Of a stretch of DNA of 64,000 bases, positions 34,399-42,851 are shown piece after piece. The notes under the pieces are model-generated. The model searched no databases and was not told the origin of the DNA. It saw only the letters and a list, made by a program, of their open reading frames with translations. The position numbers and the translations under genes are program-made. The stretch lies in the NCBI GenBank assembly GCA_963841415.1, contig CAWJCN010000001.1, forward strand, positions 1,364,001 through 1,428,000. The letters are read 5' to 3'. Origin of the DNA: DASUAS01 sp963841415. Lineage in GTDB: Bacteria > Actinomycetota > Acidimicrobiia > IMCC26256 > DASPTH01. Each line of letters starts with the position of its first letter. The first letter of the stretch is position 1.

Positions 34399-34423
34399 CG
34401 CAGGTCGGTACTCGAACGTCGTG

Positions 34424-36087
34424 CTACCCGCGAGGCGCCCCCGCACCAGTCGACCCGGGCGCGCCGCAGTCGGTTCGCCGTCGTCGATGAGCACCTCCCC
34501 CGCCACCAGCGTGGCGAGGAATCCCACCGACCGCTGCGACAGGCGCGGTGCGCCTCCGGGCAGGTCGTGCACGAGCTCGGGCATCGCCGGCGCCACCGTG
34601 TCGGGATCGAACACGTTGAGGTCGGCCACCAGCCCCTCGCGCACGAGGCCACGATCCGCGAATCCGTAGGCGCGCGCCGGTTCGAGGGTCAGCATGCGCA
34701 CCGCCTCTTCGAGGGTGAACTCCTGGCAGTTGCGCACCCAGTGCCCGAGGAGGTGCGTCTCGATCGACGCGTCCGACATCTGGCTGACGTGCGCGCCCGA
34801 GTCGGAGAACCCGACGACGGTGTGCGGGTGCGCGAGGCAGCGCTTGACGGTCGCGTGGTCGAACGGTGAGAACGTCTGCCAGAAGAGCTGGCGCATGTCG
34901 GTCTCGAGCGCGAGTTGGATCATCAGCTCGGCCGGGTGCACGGCGCGCTCGGCGGACACGTCGGCCACGGTCGGGTTCGGCGGCAACGGCGACGAGAACA
35001 CCTGCATGCGGTCGAACTCCGGCGGACGCGCCTCCCCGCCGAACGCCTCCACGTACGGCCCCCCGTCGGCGATCTTGACGAGGCGTGCGACGACTTCGGG
35101 GTCCTGGAGCTGGCGGCGTTGCTCGTCGACCGGCAGGCTGCGCAGCTCACGCCATTCGGGCAGGCGGTCGAAGGGCAGCTGCGAACGGAACGACGAGAAC
35201 GCGCCGATGCCGCGGGGATGCGTCACGCCCCACATCCGCGCACCGCGTGCGATGGTGTCGTCCAGGAACGCGAGCGAGTGGTCGCTCATCCCGGTGGTCG
35301 CGACCGGTACGCCGGTCGAGATCGCGAGCTCTGCGAGCAGCTGGTCGGGGTTGCCTTCCGGTGCGTCGCGGTCGGCCACCATCTGGAACACCCCGACACC
35401 GAGGTCGGCGAGCACGTCGACCAGCGCGCACACCTCGTCCCACGACGCGAGGCGCGATGCGACCGGCTTGTCGTCGGACGTCTGGTGGTGCTTCGTCCGC
35501 GAGGTCGTGAACCCGAAGGCTCCGGCGCGCATGGCGGTGTCGAGCTCCGCCCGCATCGCAACCAGGTCGTCGTCGGTGGCGTCGCCCTCGAAGGCTCGCT
35601 CCCCCATCACGTACGTGCGCAGCGCGGAGTGACCGATGTTGGCGGCGTAGTTGATGCCCTTGGGGAGCCGGTCGAGCGCGTCGAGATACCCGGCGAAGTC
35701 GGTCCACGACCACTCGATCCCGGCGGCGAGGGCGGCGGGGGCGATGTCCTCCGCGCGCTCGAGATTGCGCACGACGAGCGCGTGCGTGTCGTCGTGGGTG
35801 GGTGCGAGCGTGAAGCCACAATGGCCCATGACCACCGTCGTCACGCCGTGCCAGCACGAGTTCGTGCCGAGCTGATCCCAGAACACCTGCGCGTCCATGT
35901 GCGTGTGCGCGTCGATGAAGCCGGGGGTGACGACGTGACCGTCGGCGTCGATGTCGGTCGCGGCCCGGTCCTTGATGTGACCGATCTCCGCGATGTGCCC
36001 GTCGGCGATGCCGACGTCGGCGCGGAATGGCGCGAGGCCGGTGCCGTCGACCACGGTGCCGTTGCGGATGACGATGTCGAAGCTCAT
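34424..36087 (-). CDS. N-acyl-D-amino acid deacylase-type amidohydrolase (frame break near 34440)
   Basis: About 554 residues. N-terminal beta-sandwich start FDIVIRNGTVVDGTG, metal motif GFIDAHTHMDAQVFWD, Cys and His in VVMGHCGFTLAP, TTGMSDHSLAF, and a late metal Asp in VVGFSDSGAHVSQM. This is the D-aminoacylase/NfdA subgroup, which deacylates N-acyl-D-amino acids, although related enzymes cleave other amides. The open frame continues antisense through the SDR gene down to 33697. One extra G in the G5 run (C5 at 34438-34442 on the plus strand) would end it at TAG 34424-34426 with the tail GRLVRGAPRG, leaving 25 bp to the SDR stop; that end is used here. 16 bp downstream of the amidohydrolase at 36104. 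Confidence 0.75.
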
Positions 36088-36103
36088 CAGTTGGTACTCC
36101 TGG

Positions 36104-37342
36104 TCAGGTGCGCGCGTGTTCGGGGCGCAGGTCGCCGGGGTCGAGGTCGAGCATGGTGATCGTGTTGCCGCGAACGAGCAGCTCGAGCTCGTCGGGCGAC
36201 ACCCGGGACGCGATCTCGCGGACGACGTCGGGGGTGTTCGGCCAGGTCGAATCCTGGTGCGGGTAGTCGGTCTCGAAGCACAGTTGCTCGACGCCGACGA
36301 GGTGACGCGTCTCGATCCCGACCATGTCGTCGAAGAAGGAGCCGTAGACGCGGCCGGGAACCTGGGTCGACGGCGGATCGACGACGAGCGGATCGAGACC
36401 CGACCACGCGCCCGCGTTCGTCACCACGCGGTCGAGCCGTTCGAGCAGGAAGGGCATCCACCCGATCTGGCTCTCCGAGAACGCGATCTTCAGGTGCGGG
36501 AAGCGCAGCAGCGTGCCCGACAGCAGCCAGTCGGTCATGGCCATGTACGCGTTGAGCGACGTCAGCGCGGTCGTCACGCCCGGCGGCGCGTCATTGCTCG
36601 TTCGCTGCATCACGGACCCGGATCCGATGTGCATGCAGACGACGGTGCGGGTCTCGTCACACGCGGCGAAGAGCGGATCCCAGTGCCGGTCGCGATCGTG
36701 GATCGACGGCAGGCCGAGGTTCGCGGGCAGCTCGGTGAACGTGATCGCCTTCTGGCCGCGCGCCGCGTTGCGCCGCACCTCCGCGGCCGCGAGCTGCGGA
36801 TCCCACAACGGGACGATGCCCAACGGGATGAGACGGCCGCGGCTGTCGCCGCACCACTCCTCGATCATCCAGTCGTTGTAGGCGCGCACACACGCGTGCG
36901 CGAGCTCCTTGTCGTTCGCCTCGGAGAACAACTGGCCGGCGAACCTCGGGTAGTTCGGGAAGCAGAGCGACCGCTCGACGCACGCTTCGTCCATGTCGGC
37001 GAGACGAGCATGAGGGTCGTAGCAACCTTTGCGCATCTCGTCGAAGCGGATCGGTCGCATCGAGTACTCCTCCTCGGGGTACCCGACGCACGCCATCACC
37101 AGCGGAGTGCCGCGCACGACATCTTCGAAGACCCACCAGTCGGCGACCGGCCCGTCGCCGCCGCGCACGTACGCACCCTCGCTGCCGTCCGCGCGCGGCA
37201 CCTGCGTCGTCGGTCCCGGCTCGACGCGCGGTCCACGGTCGCGGTACTTCGCGGGTAGCCAGCGCTCCCAGAGGTCTGGCGGCTCGACCACGTGATCGTC
37301 GGCCGAGACGACCCACGGCATCGAGCTGTCAGCGGAGTTCAC
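36104..37342 (-). CDS. ACMSD-like amidohydrolase (amidohydrolase-2 family)
   Basis: A 412-residue protein: WVVSADDHVVEPPDLWERWLP (metal motif), VVCMHIGSGSVMQ (barrel His) and LCFETDYPHQDSTWPNT (C-terminal Asp). The GTG at 37342 is used here, but the ATG at 37321 (MPWVVSADD) is equally plausible. Followed after 16 bp by the D-aminoacylase-like gene, which suggests two consecutive hydrolytic steps. Substrate unknown. Confidence 0.82.
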   Translation of the reverse strand: MNSADSSMPWVVSADDHVVEPPDLWERWLPAKYRDRGPRVEPGPTTQVPRADGSEGAYVRGGDGPVADWWVFEDVVRGTPLVMACVGYPEEEYSMRPIRFDEMRKGCYDPHARLADMDEACVERSLCFPNYPRFAGQLFSEANDKELAHACVRAYNDWMIEEWCGDSRGRLIPLGIVPLWDPQLAAAEVRRNAARGQKAITFTELPANLGLPSIHDRDRHWDPLFAACDETRTVVCMHIGSGSVMQRTSNDAPPGVTTALTSLNAYMAMTDWLLSGTLLRFPHLKIAFSESQIGWMPFLLERLDRVVTNAGAWSGLDPLVVDPPSTQVPGRVYGSFFDDMVGIETRHLVGVEQLCFETDYPHQDSTWPNTPDVVREIASRVSPDELELLVRGNTITMLDLDPGDLRPEHART

Positions 37343-37396
37343 GATCGCGGCCGCCTCTCGGGTGGACGAGCTCCATGATGCCTTCTCCGAGGCGAC

Positions 37397-37696
37397 TCAG
37401 GACAGGGGGCGCTCGCCGGTGACGTCGTACACGAAGATCGACACGGCCGTCGGCCGCACCGTCGACGCGTCGGGTCGTGGCGCCTGTCTCATGCGGGCCC
37501 CGTGAGCGTCGAGGTCGGCCTGGCTCTCCCATCGCTCGTACAGCACGGCCCGGCCCGGATCCACCGGATCGGCGGCGATCACGTACTCGATGCAGCCGTG
37601 CTCGGCTCGGGACGTCTGCATGCCCTCGATGCGCTCGGCGACGAACGCGTCCCTCTCGCTCGGGTCGACTTCGAACCATCCTCCGACGATGACCAA
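37397..37696 (-). CDS. Antibiotic biosynthesis monooxygenase-like (ABM) protein
   Basis: 99 residues with the ABM ferredoxin-like pattern: VGGWFEVDPSERDAFV, SRAEHGCIEYVIAADP and VLYERWESQADLDAHG. Such proteins form dimers and include cofactor-free monooxygenases that act on quinols as well as heme-degrading and structural members. The start is a TTG seven bases after GGAGGA. Divergent from the SRPBCC gene. Confidence 0.8.
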   Translation of the reverse strand: MVIVGGWFEVDPSERDAFVAERIEGMQTSRAEHGCIEYVIAADPVDPGRAVLYERWESQADLDAHGARMRQAPRPDASTVRPTAVSIFVYDVTGERPLS

Positions 37697-37824
37697 CGCA
37701 ATTTCCTCCGGTGTGCGGTGCCGCCTGACCTGTTCGCGCCGAGTCTTGCCGCTGGCGAGAAGCGCCGTGGCGGCGCCAGTCCCGTCCGGCGATGAATTCG
37801 GGCCCGGAGAGTGGTCTCACTGAT

Positions 37825-38313
37825 ATGGCAACCGAGCACGTCACCGCAACGACGACGATCGAGGCCGCCCCGGAGGCGGTGTTCGCGGTGCTGGCCGACC
37901 CGTCGGCCCACGCCGACATCGACGGCACCGGCTGGGTGCGCGGGTCACTCGAGGGCGATCGCATCACCGCCGCCGGCCAGGTCTTCCGGATGGCGATGTA
38001 CCACCCGAACCACCCGGACAAGAACTACGAGATCGCCAACCTCGTCGACGTGTTCGACGAACCGCGGGCCATCGCGTGGAAACCCGGGACCGAGTCACCC
38101 GAGACCGGCGACCTCAGCTTCGGCGGCTGGACCTGGCGCTACGACCTCGAGGCGACCGGCCCGTCGCGGACGACGGTGACGCTGACGTACGACTGGTCGG
38201 CCGTCGGGCCCGAGGTGCGCGAGCACCTCCAGTTCCCGCCGTTCGAACCGGACCACCTCGACCATTCGCTGCAGCACCTGTCCGAATTCGTGCGCAACGA
38301 GTCACTGTCCTGA
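37825..38313 (+). CDS. SRPBCC (START-like) family protein
   Basis: A 162-residue helix-grip protein: TTIEAAPEAVFAVLADPSAHA at the start, FGGWTWRYDLEATGPSRTTV in the centre and a C-terminal helix DHSLQHLSEFV. These proteins bind hydrophobic ligands, act as cyclases, or serve in toxin-antitoxin-like pairs. No catalytic residue is evident. The 3' end overlaps the vanS gene by 12 bp on the opposite strand. Confidence 0.75.
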   Translation: MATEHVTATTTIEAAPEAVFAVLADPSAHADIDGTGWVRGSLEGDRITAAGQVFRMAMYHPNHPDKNYEIANLVDVFDEPRAIAWKPGTESPETGDLSFGGWTWRYDLEATGPSRTTVTLTYDWSAVGPEVREHLQFPPFEPDHLDHSLQHLSEFVRNESLS

Positions 38314-39396
38314 CCGGTTCGGGAGTTGCGCCGTGACGTGGAGCCCGCCCTCGGCCCGGGGCGTGAGGGTGAGGGTTCCGTCGTGTGCTTCGGTGATGCT
38401 CTTGACGATGGCCAGGCCGAGGCCGACGCCGGCGTGGTCGGTGCGTATGCGCGTGGAGCCGCGCTGAAACGGCTCGGCCAGCATGGCGACCAGTTGTGGG
38501 GTGAGCTTCTCGCCGGTGTTCTCGACCGAGAGCACCACCCCATCGGGGTGAGCGCTGGTCGTGACCCACACGGTGCCCTGTTCCGGCAGGTTGTGGACGA
38601 TGGCGTTGTGCACGAGGTTCGTCGTCAGCTGCAGCAGCAGCGCGGGTGAGCCAATGGTGGGGGTCGCCTCGCCGGCGGTCTCGATGGTGACGGAGCCCTT
38701 CTCTGCGATGGGGAGGAGCATTTCGGTGGCTTCTTCCGCGATGAGCGACAGGTCGACGTGCTCGCGGCTGAAGGATCGTCGGTCGGTGCGGCTGAGCAGG
38801 AGCAGTGCCTCAGTGAGGTCGATCGCTCGGGCGTTGACTTCGTGGAGACGGTCGACGAGCTCGCCGTGGTCGCGGCTCGGATCGTGACGGGCCACGTCGA
38901 GCAGTGTCTGGGTGACCGCCAGCGGAGTGCGCAGCTCATGGGACGCGTTGGCGGCGAATCGCTGCTGTTCGGCGACCTGAGCTTCGAGCCGTGCGAGCAT
39001 CGCGTCGAAGGCGTCGGCGAGCTCCCGGAACTCGTCATTGGGGCCAGGGAGCTGAATTCGGTGCGAGAGCGATCCGTCCGCCGCCACGCGGGTGGCGTCG
39101 GTGATGCGGGTCAACGGGGCCAGCATCCGGCCGGAGAGCAGCCAACCTCCGACGAGACCGAACACCAGGAGGAACACCAGCACGATGACGGCAACCGTTC
39201 CGAACCCGTTGAGGGGGTCGGAGCGGTCGAAGAAGAACCACCACGACGGATGCATGTGGGCGAGCGCACCGTCGGGGATGTAGCGCAGCACGACCACCCA
39301 GACAGCGGCGAGCATCAAGACGCCGGCGAGCATGAGGAAGCCGGCGTAGCTGAGGGTGAGCTTGAGGCGAACGCTCAAGCCAGGAGCTCGCTCCAC
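38302..39396 (-). CDS. vanS: VanS-type sensor histidine kinase, glycopeptide resistance
   Basis: A 364-residue kinase. Two transmembrane helices (about residues 13-37 and 66-87) flank a loop of only about 28 residues, short like the sensor loop of actinomycete VanS. A HAMP domain follows, then the phosphoacceptor ASHELRTPLAVTQTLLDVAR (His153), N-box TNLVHNAIVHN and G-box GVGLGLAIVKS. The whole sequence resembles Streptomyces VanS strongly, from memory. GTG start with GAGGAGG Shine-Dalgarno. It lies 10 bp after vanR, with which it forms a two-component operon divergent from vanHAX. In Streptomyces VanS senses glycopeptides directly; the signal here is presumed the same. Confidence 0.9.
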   Translation of the reverse strand: MERAPGLSVRLKLTLSYAGFLMLAGVLMLAAVWVVVLRYIPDGALAHMHPSWWFFFDRSDPLNGFGTVAVIVLVFLLVFGLVGGWLLSGRMLAPLTRITDATRVAADGSLSHRIQLPGPNDEFRELADAFDAMLARLEAQVAEQQRFAANASHELRTPLAVTQTLLDVARHDPSRDHGELVDRLHEVNARAIDLTEALLLLSRTDRRSFSREHVDLSLIAEEATEMLLPIAEKGSVTIETAGEATPTIGSPALLLQLTTNLVHNAIVHNLPEQGTVWVTTSAHPDGVVLSVENTGEKLTPQLVAMLAEPFQRGSTRIRTDHAGVGLGLAIVKSITEAHDGTLTLTPRAEGGLHVTAQLPNRSGQ

Positions 39397-39406
39397 GGTC
39401 TCCTCC

Positions 39407-40090
39407 TCACGCCCCGTTGCCGGGTCGCGTCTCGATGCGGTAACCCACGCCGGTCACGGTCGTGATGATCCAGGGCTCGCCGAGGCGTTTGCGCAGTGCC
39501 GAGACCGTGATGCGCACGGCGTTGGTGAACGGGTCGGCGTGCTCGTCCCACGCTCGTTCCAAGAGCTCTTCCGCGCTGACGACACCGCCTTCAGCCGCAA
39601 CGAGGACTTCGAGCACCGCGAACTGCTTCCGGGTGAGCGCGACGTAGCGGCCGTCGCGGTAGACCTCGCGACGGAACGGATCCAGCCGCAGACCCGCGAG
39701 CTCGCGCACCGGTGGCCGGTTGTGCGCACGTCGACGGTCGAGTGCTCTGAGCCTGAGCACGAGCTCTCGCAGTTCGAACGGCTTGGTGAGGTAGTCGTCG
39801 GCGCCGAGCTCGAACCCGGAGGCCTTGTCGTCGAGACGGTCCGCCGCGGTGAGCATGAGGATCGGCATGCCGCGGTCGGAGGCGACGATGCGTCGGGCGA
39901 TCTCGTCGCCGGTTGGTCCGGGGATGTCGCGGTCGAGGACTGCGATGTCGTAGGCGTTCACGCGCAGCAGCTCCAGCGCGGTGTCGCCGTCACCTGCGAT
40001 GTCGGCAGCGATCGCTTCCAGGCGCAAGCCATCGCGGATGGCTTCCGCCATGAAGGGCTCGTCCTCGACGATCAGCACACGCACGTCCAC
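39407..40090 (-). CDS. vanR: VanR-type OmpR-family response regulator
   Basis: A 227-residue regulator. The receiver domain has VLIVEDEPFMAEAI, phospho-Asp in IAVLDRDIPGPTGDE and Lys in YLTKPFELREL. The OmpR winged helix includes RDGRYVALTRKQFAVLEVL and ISALRKRL-like VSALRKRLGEPW. GTG at 40090; a second GTG at 40084 gives the usual VanR N-terminus. Its mRNA begins in the 85 bp that also hold the divergent vanH promoter and the direct repeats at 40110-40128, so VanR probably controls both transcripts. Confidence 0.9.
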   Translation of the reverse strand: MDVRVLIVEDEPFMAEAIRDGLRLEAIAADIAGDGDTALELLRVNAYDIAVLDRDIPGPTGDEIARRIVASDRGMPILMLTAADRLDDKASGFELGADDYLTKPFELRELVLRLRALDRRRAHNRPPVRELAGLRLDPFRREVYRDGRYVALTRKQFAVLEVLVAAEGGVVSAEELLERAWDEHADPFTNAVRITVSALRKRLGEPWIITTVTGVGYRIETRPGNGA

Positions 40091-40109
40091 GTGATGCTAA
40101 CGACCGGGT

Positions 40110-40128
40110 GCATATCGCCGGCATATCG
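40110..40128 (+). promoter_or_regulatory. Tandem direct repeats, likely VanR binding site
   Basis: GCATATCG occurs twice, at 40110-40117 and 40121-40128, with an 11-bp period, one DNA turn. OmpR-family regulators bind head-to-tail repeats of this spacing. The site lies between vanR (start 40090) and vanH (start 40175). Confidence 0.65.
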
Positions 40129-40174
40129 AAAACCGGATACGTGCCGGCAACGCCACGATCCCTTCACTGGCGGA

Positions 40175-41212
40175 ATGCTCATCGACGCACCCGGGGACGC
40201 GCCCGCGCAACCGACACCGCGTCGGACCCAGACCCGTCGACCCGAGAGCTGCGGAATCACCGTGTACGGCTGCGAACCGGACGAGGCGGATCTGTTCCAC
40301 GAGCTGTCGCCGCGCTTCGGGATCGTGCCCACGATCACCCGCGCTGCCGTGGCGGACACCACCGCCATCGCCGAGCCGGGGAACCGATGCATCAGCGTGG
40401 GACACAAGTCCGAGCTCACCGGGCCGATGCTGCGCGCGCTCGGGGCAGCCGGCGTGGAGCACATCTCCACCCGGAGCATCGGCTTCGATCACATCGACCT
40501 CGATGCTGCGGAGCGCCTCGGGCTCACCGTCGAGAACGTGGTCTACGCGCCGGACGGCGTCGCCGACTTCACCCTGATGCTGATCCTGATGGCGATCCGC
40601 AACGTGAAGCACGTCGTCAGCGCGGCGGAGCAGCACGACTTCAGGCTGGGCAGCGTTCGAGGGAAGGACCTGCGCGACCTGACCGTCGGCGTGCTGGGGG
40701 TCGGGCACATCGGCAGTGCCGTGATCACACGGCTGCACGGATTCGGGTGCCGGGTGCTCGCCGACAACGACAACCGGCCGGCGGCGGTCGCGGCGGACTT
40801 CGTGCCCCTCGATGTGCTGTTGCGAGAGAGCGACGTCGTCACGCTGCACGTGCCGCTCAACGCCGACACGCATCACTGCATCGGACGCGAGCAGTTCGAA
40901 GCGATGAAGCCGGACGCGATCCTCGTCAACACCGGGCGTGGCGCGCTGGTCGACACCGACGCGCTGCTCGTGGCGCTGGAGAGCGGGAAGCTCGGCGGCG
41001 CCGCGCTGGACGTGCTGGAAGGTGAGGAAGGGATCTTCTACTTCGATCGCACGACGAGTCCGGTCGACCATCCGTTGCTGCGGCGGCTGCAGCAGCTCCC
41101 GAACGCGATCGTCACACCGCACACCGCCTACTACACGGCACGGGCGTTGCGCGACACCGTCGAGGAGACGCTCACGAAGTGTCTGCGCTTCGAACGGAGC
41201 CGGTCCGCATGA
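40175..41212 (+). CDS. vanH: VanH D-lactate dehydrogenase, glycopeptide resistance
   Basis: 345 residues of the D-2-hydroxyacid dehydrogenase family. The VanH signature segments GITVYGCEPDEADLF, NRCISVGHKSE and STRSIGFDHIDLDAAE are present, with NAD motif GVLGVGHIGSAV, the active-site Arg in VNTGRGALVD, Glu in LEGEEGIFYFD and His in TPHTAYYT. It reduces pyruvate to D-lactate for VanA. About 25 residues longer at the N-terminus than the classical VanH; the ATG at 40175 is the only clear start. Overlaps vanA by 4 bp (ATGA). Confidence 0.9.
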   Translation: MLIDAPGDAPAQPTPRRTQTRRPESCGITVYGCEPDEADLFHELSPRFGIVPTITRAAVADTTAIAEPGNRCISVGHKSELTGPMLRALGAAGVEHISTRSIGFDHIDLDAAERLGLTVENVVYAPDGVADFTLMLILMAIRNVKHVVSAAEQHDFRLGSVRGKDLRDLTVGVLGVGHIGSAVITRLHGFGCRVLADNDNRPAAVAADFVPLDVLLRESDVVTLHVPLNADTHHCIGREQFEAMKPDAILVNTGRGALVDTDALLVALESGKLGGAALDVLEGEEGIFYFDRTTSPVDHPLLRRLQQLPNAIVTPHTAYYTARALRDTVEETLTKCLRFERSRSA

Positions 41213-42240
41213 GCAGGCTCACGATCGCGGTCTTGTTCGGGGGCTGCTCGGAGGAACACGACGTGTCCGTGAAGTCCGCGACGGAGATCGCGGCGAGCCT
41301 CGACACGTCGAAGTACGAGCCGATCTACGTCGGCATCACCAAGAGCGGCGTCTGGAAGCTGTGCGAACGGCCGTCCGCGGACTGGGAAGACGGTGACTGC
41401 CGTCGCGCCGTGATCTCGCCCGACCGAGAGACGCACGGGCTCCTCGTCGGAGAGCGTGGCGAGTCTCGAGCGGTGCACGTCGACGCGGTGTTCCCGGTCT
41501 TGCACGGCACGACGGGTGAGGACGGTGCGGTGCAGGGCTTGCTCGAGCTGTCGGGAATCCCCTACGTGGGTTGTGACATCCAGAGCTCGGCGACCTGCAT
41601 GGACAAGACGCTCGCCTACAAAGTCGCACGCAGCGCGGGAATCGACACCCCCGAGTTCTGCGTCCTCGACGGTGCCGGCACGACCGTGCCCGACGCACTC
41701 GCGTACCCGGTGTTCGTCAAGCCGGCGCGGTCAGGCTCGTCGTTCGGCGTGACCAAGGTCGAGTGCGCCGGCGAGTTGGACGCCGCGCTCACGGCAGCAC
41801 GGCGCTACGACAGCAAGGTCGTGATCGAGCAAGCGGTCGTCGGCACCGAGGTGGGCTGCGCCGTCCTGGGCCGCGGTGCCGACCTCGTCGTCGGAGCAGT
41901 GGATCAGATCGAGCTGCGGCACGGCTTCTTCCGCATCCATCAAGAGGCGGCGCCGGAGCAGGGCTCCGAGAACGCGGTCATCACCGTTCCGGCGGAGCTG
42001 CTGGACGCTGAGCGCCGGCAGATCCAGGGAATGGCGAAGTCCGTCTACTCGGCACTCGGCTGCGAGGGTCTCGCCCGGGTGGACATGTTCCTGCAGGGCG
42101 ATGGCCGCGTCGTGCTCAACGAGGTCAACACCTTGCCCGGTTTCACGTCGTACAGCCGCTATCCCCGCATGATGGCCGCCGCGGGCTTGAGCCTCACCGA
42201 CGTGATCGATCGCTGCATCTCGTTGGCGATGACGCGCTGA
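41209..42240 (+). CDS. vanA: VanA-type D-alanine--D-lactate ligase
   Basis: A 343-residue ATP-grasp ligase: IAVLFGGCSEEHDVS, FPVLHGTTGEDGAVQGLLE, VFVKPARSGSSFG, omega-loop FRIHQEAAPEQGSENA and NEVNTLPGFTSYSRYPRM. His in FRIHQE matches the residue that lets VanA prefer D-lactate over D-Ala at the second site; D-Ala-D-Ala ligases have a different loop here. Product D-Ala-D-Lac lowers vancomycin affinity of the peptidoglycan precursor. Coupled to vanH; vanX follows after 2 bp. Whether the sequence is closer to VanA or VanB type needs alignment, so the symbol marks function. Confidence 0.9.
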   Translation: MSRLTIAVLFGGCSEEHDVSVKSATEIAASLDTSKYEPIYVGITKSGVWKLCERPSADWEDGDCRRAVISPDRETHGLLVGERGESRAVHVDAVFPVLHGTTGEDGAVQGLLELSGIPYVGCDIQSSATCMDKTLAYKVARSAGIDTPEFCVLDGAGTTVPDALAYPVFVKPARSGSSFGVTKVECAGELDAALTAARRYDSKVVIEQAVVGTEVGCAVLGRGADLVVGAVDQIELRHGFFRIHQEAAPEQGSENAVITVPAELLDAERRQIQGMAKSVYSALGCEGLARVDMFLQGDGRVVLNEVNTLPGFTSYSRYPRMMAAAGLSLTDVIDRCISLAMTR

Positions 42241-42242
42241 AC

Positions 42243-42851
42243 ATGGAGCCGGGATTCGTCTTCTTGGACGAGGTGCTGCGGGAGGTCCGCTGGGACGCCA
42301 AGTACGCGACGTGGGACAACTTCACGGGCACGCCGGTGGATGGATACGAGGTCAACCGGATCGTCGGTTCGGACGCCCTGGCGGACGCGCTGCAGGAGGC
42401 GAAGACGCGAGCTGCGGCGATCGGCTTCGGTGTGCTGCTCTGGGATGCGTATCGCCCTCAGCGAGCGGTGGATCGCTTCCTCGAGTGGTCGGGACAACCC
42501 GAGGACGGACGCACGAAGGCTCGGTTCTATCCCAACATCGACCGAGCCGAGATGTTCACGAGCGGGTATGTCGCGCCGAAGTCCGGCCACAGCCGGGGAA
42601 GCGCCGTCGACCTGACGCTCTACCACCTCGACACCGGGGATCTCGCGGCGATGGGCGGCGGTCACGACCTCATGGACGAGCGCTCACACCACGGGGCGCG
42701 AGGAGTCTCGGCGGTCGAAGCACGGAATCGCCGGACCCTCTGTGACGTCATGGAACAGAGCGGCTTCGTCCGGTACGAGTGCGAATGGTGGCACTACTCG
42801 CTGAGGGACGAGCCGTACCCCGACACCTACTTCGACTTCCCCGTCCTGTAG
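42243..42851 (+). CDS. vanX: VanX D,D-dipeptidase
   Basis: A 202-residue zinc peptidase of the M15D family. The Arg of the active site is in LLWDAYRPQRAV, the metal ligands are in SGHSRGSAVDLTL (His and Asp), and the catalytic Glu with the third ligand His is in YECEWWHY. VanX removes D-Ala-D-Ala so that D-Ala-D-Lac is incorporated. ATG 2 bp after vanA. The TAG is followed with no gap by the GTG of the Fic gene. No vanY, vanZ or FemX-like vanK is present in the window. Confidence 0.92.
   Translation: MEPGFVFLDEVLREVRWDAKYATWDNFTGTPVDGYEVNRIVGSDALADALQEAKTRAAAIGFGVLLWDAYRPQRAVDRFLEWSGQPEDGRTKARFYPNIDRAEMFTSGYVAPKSGHSRGSAVDLTLYHLDTGDLAAMGGGHDLMDERSHHGARGVSAVEARNRRTLCDVMEQSGFVRYECEWWHYSLRDEPYPDTYFDFPVL

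Noticed and set aside
33697..34423. C-terminal extension of the D-aminoacylase-like protein antisense to the SDR gene
   Set aside because: The extension has no domain character. A one-base correction in a C5 run gives a normal ending 25 bp before the SDR stop.
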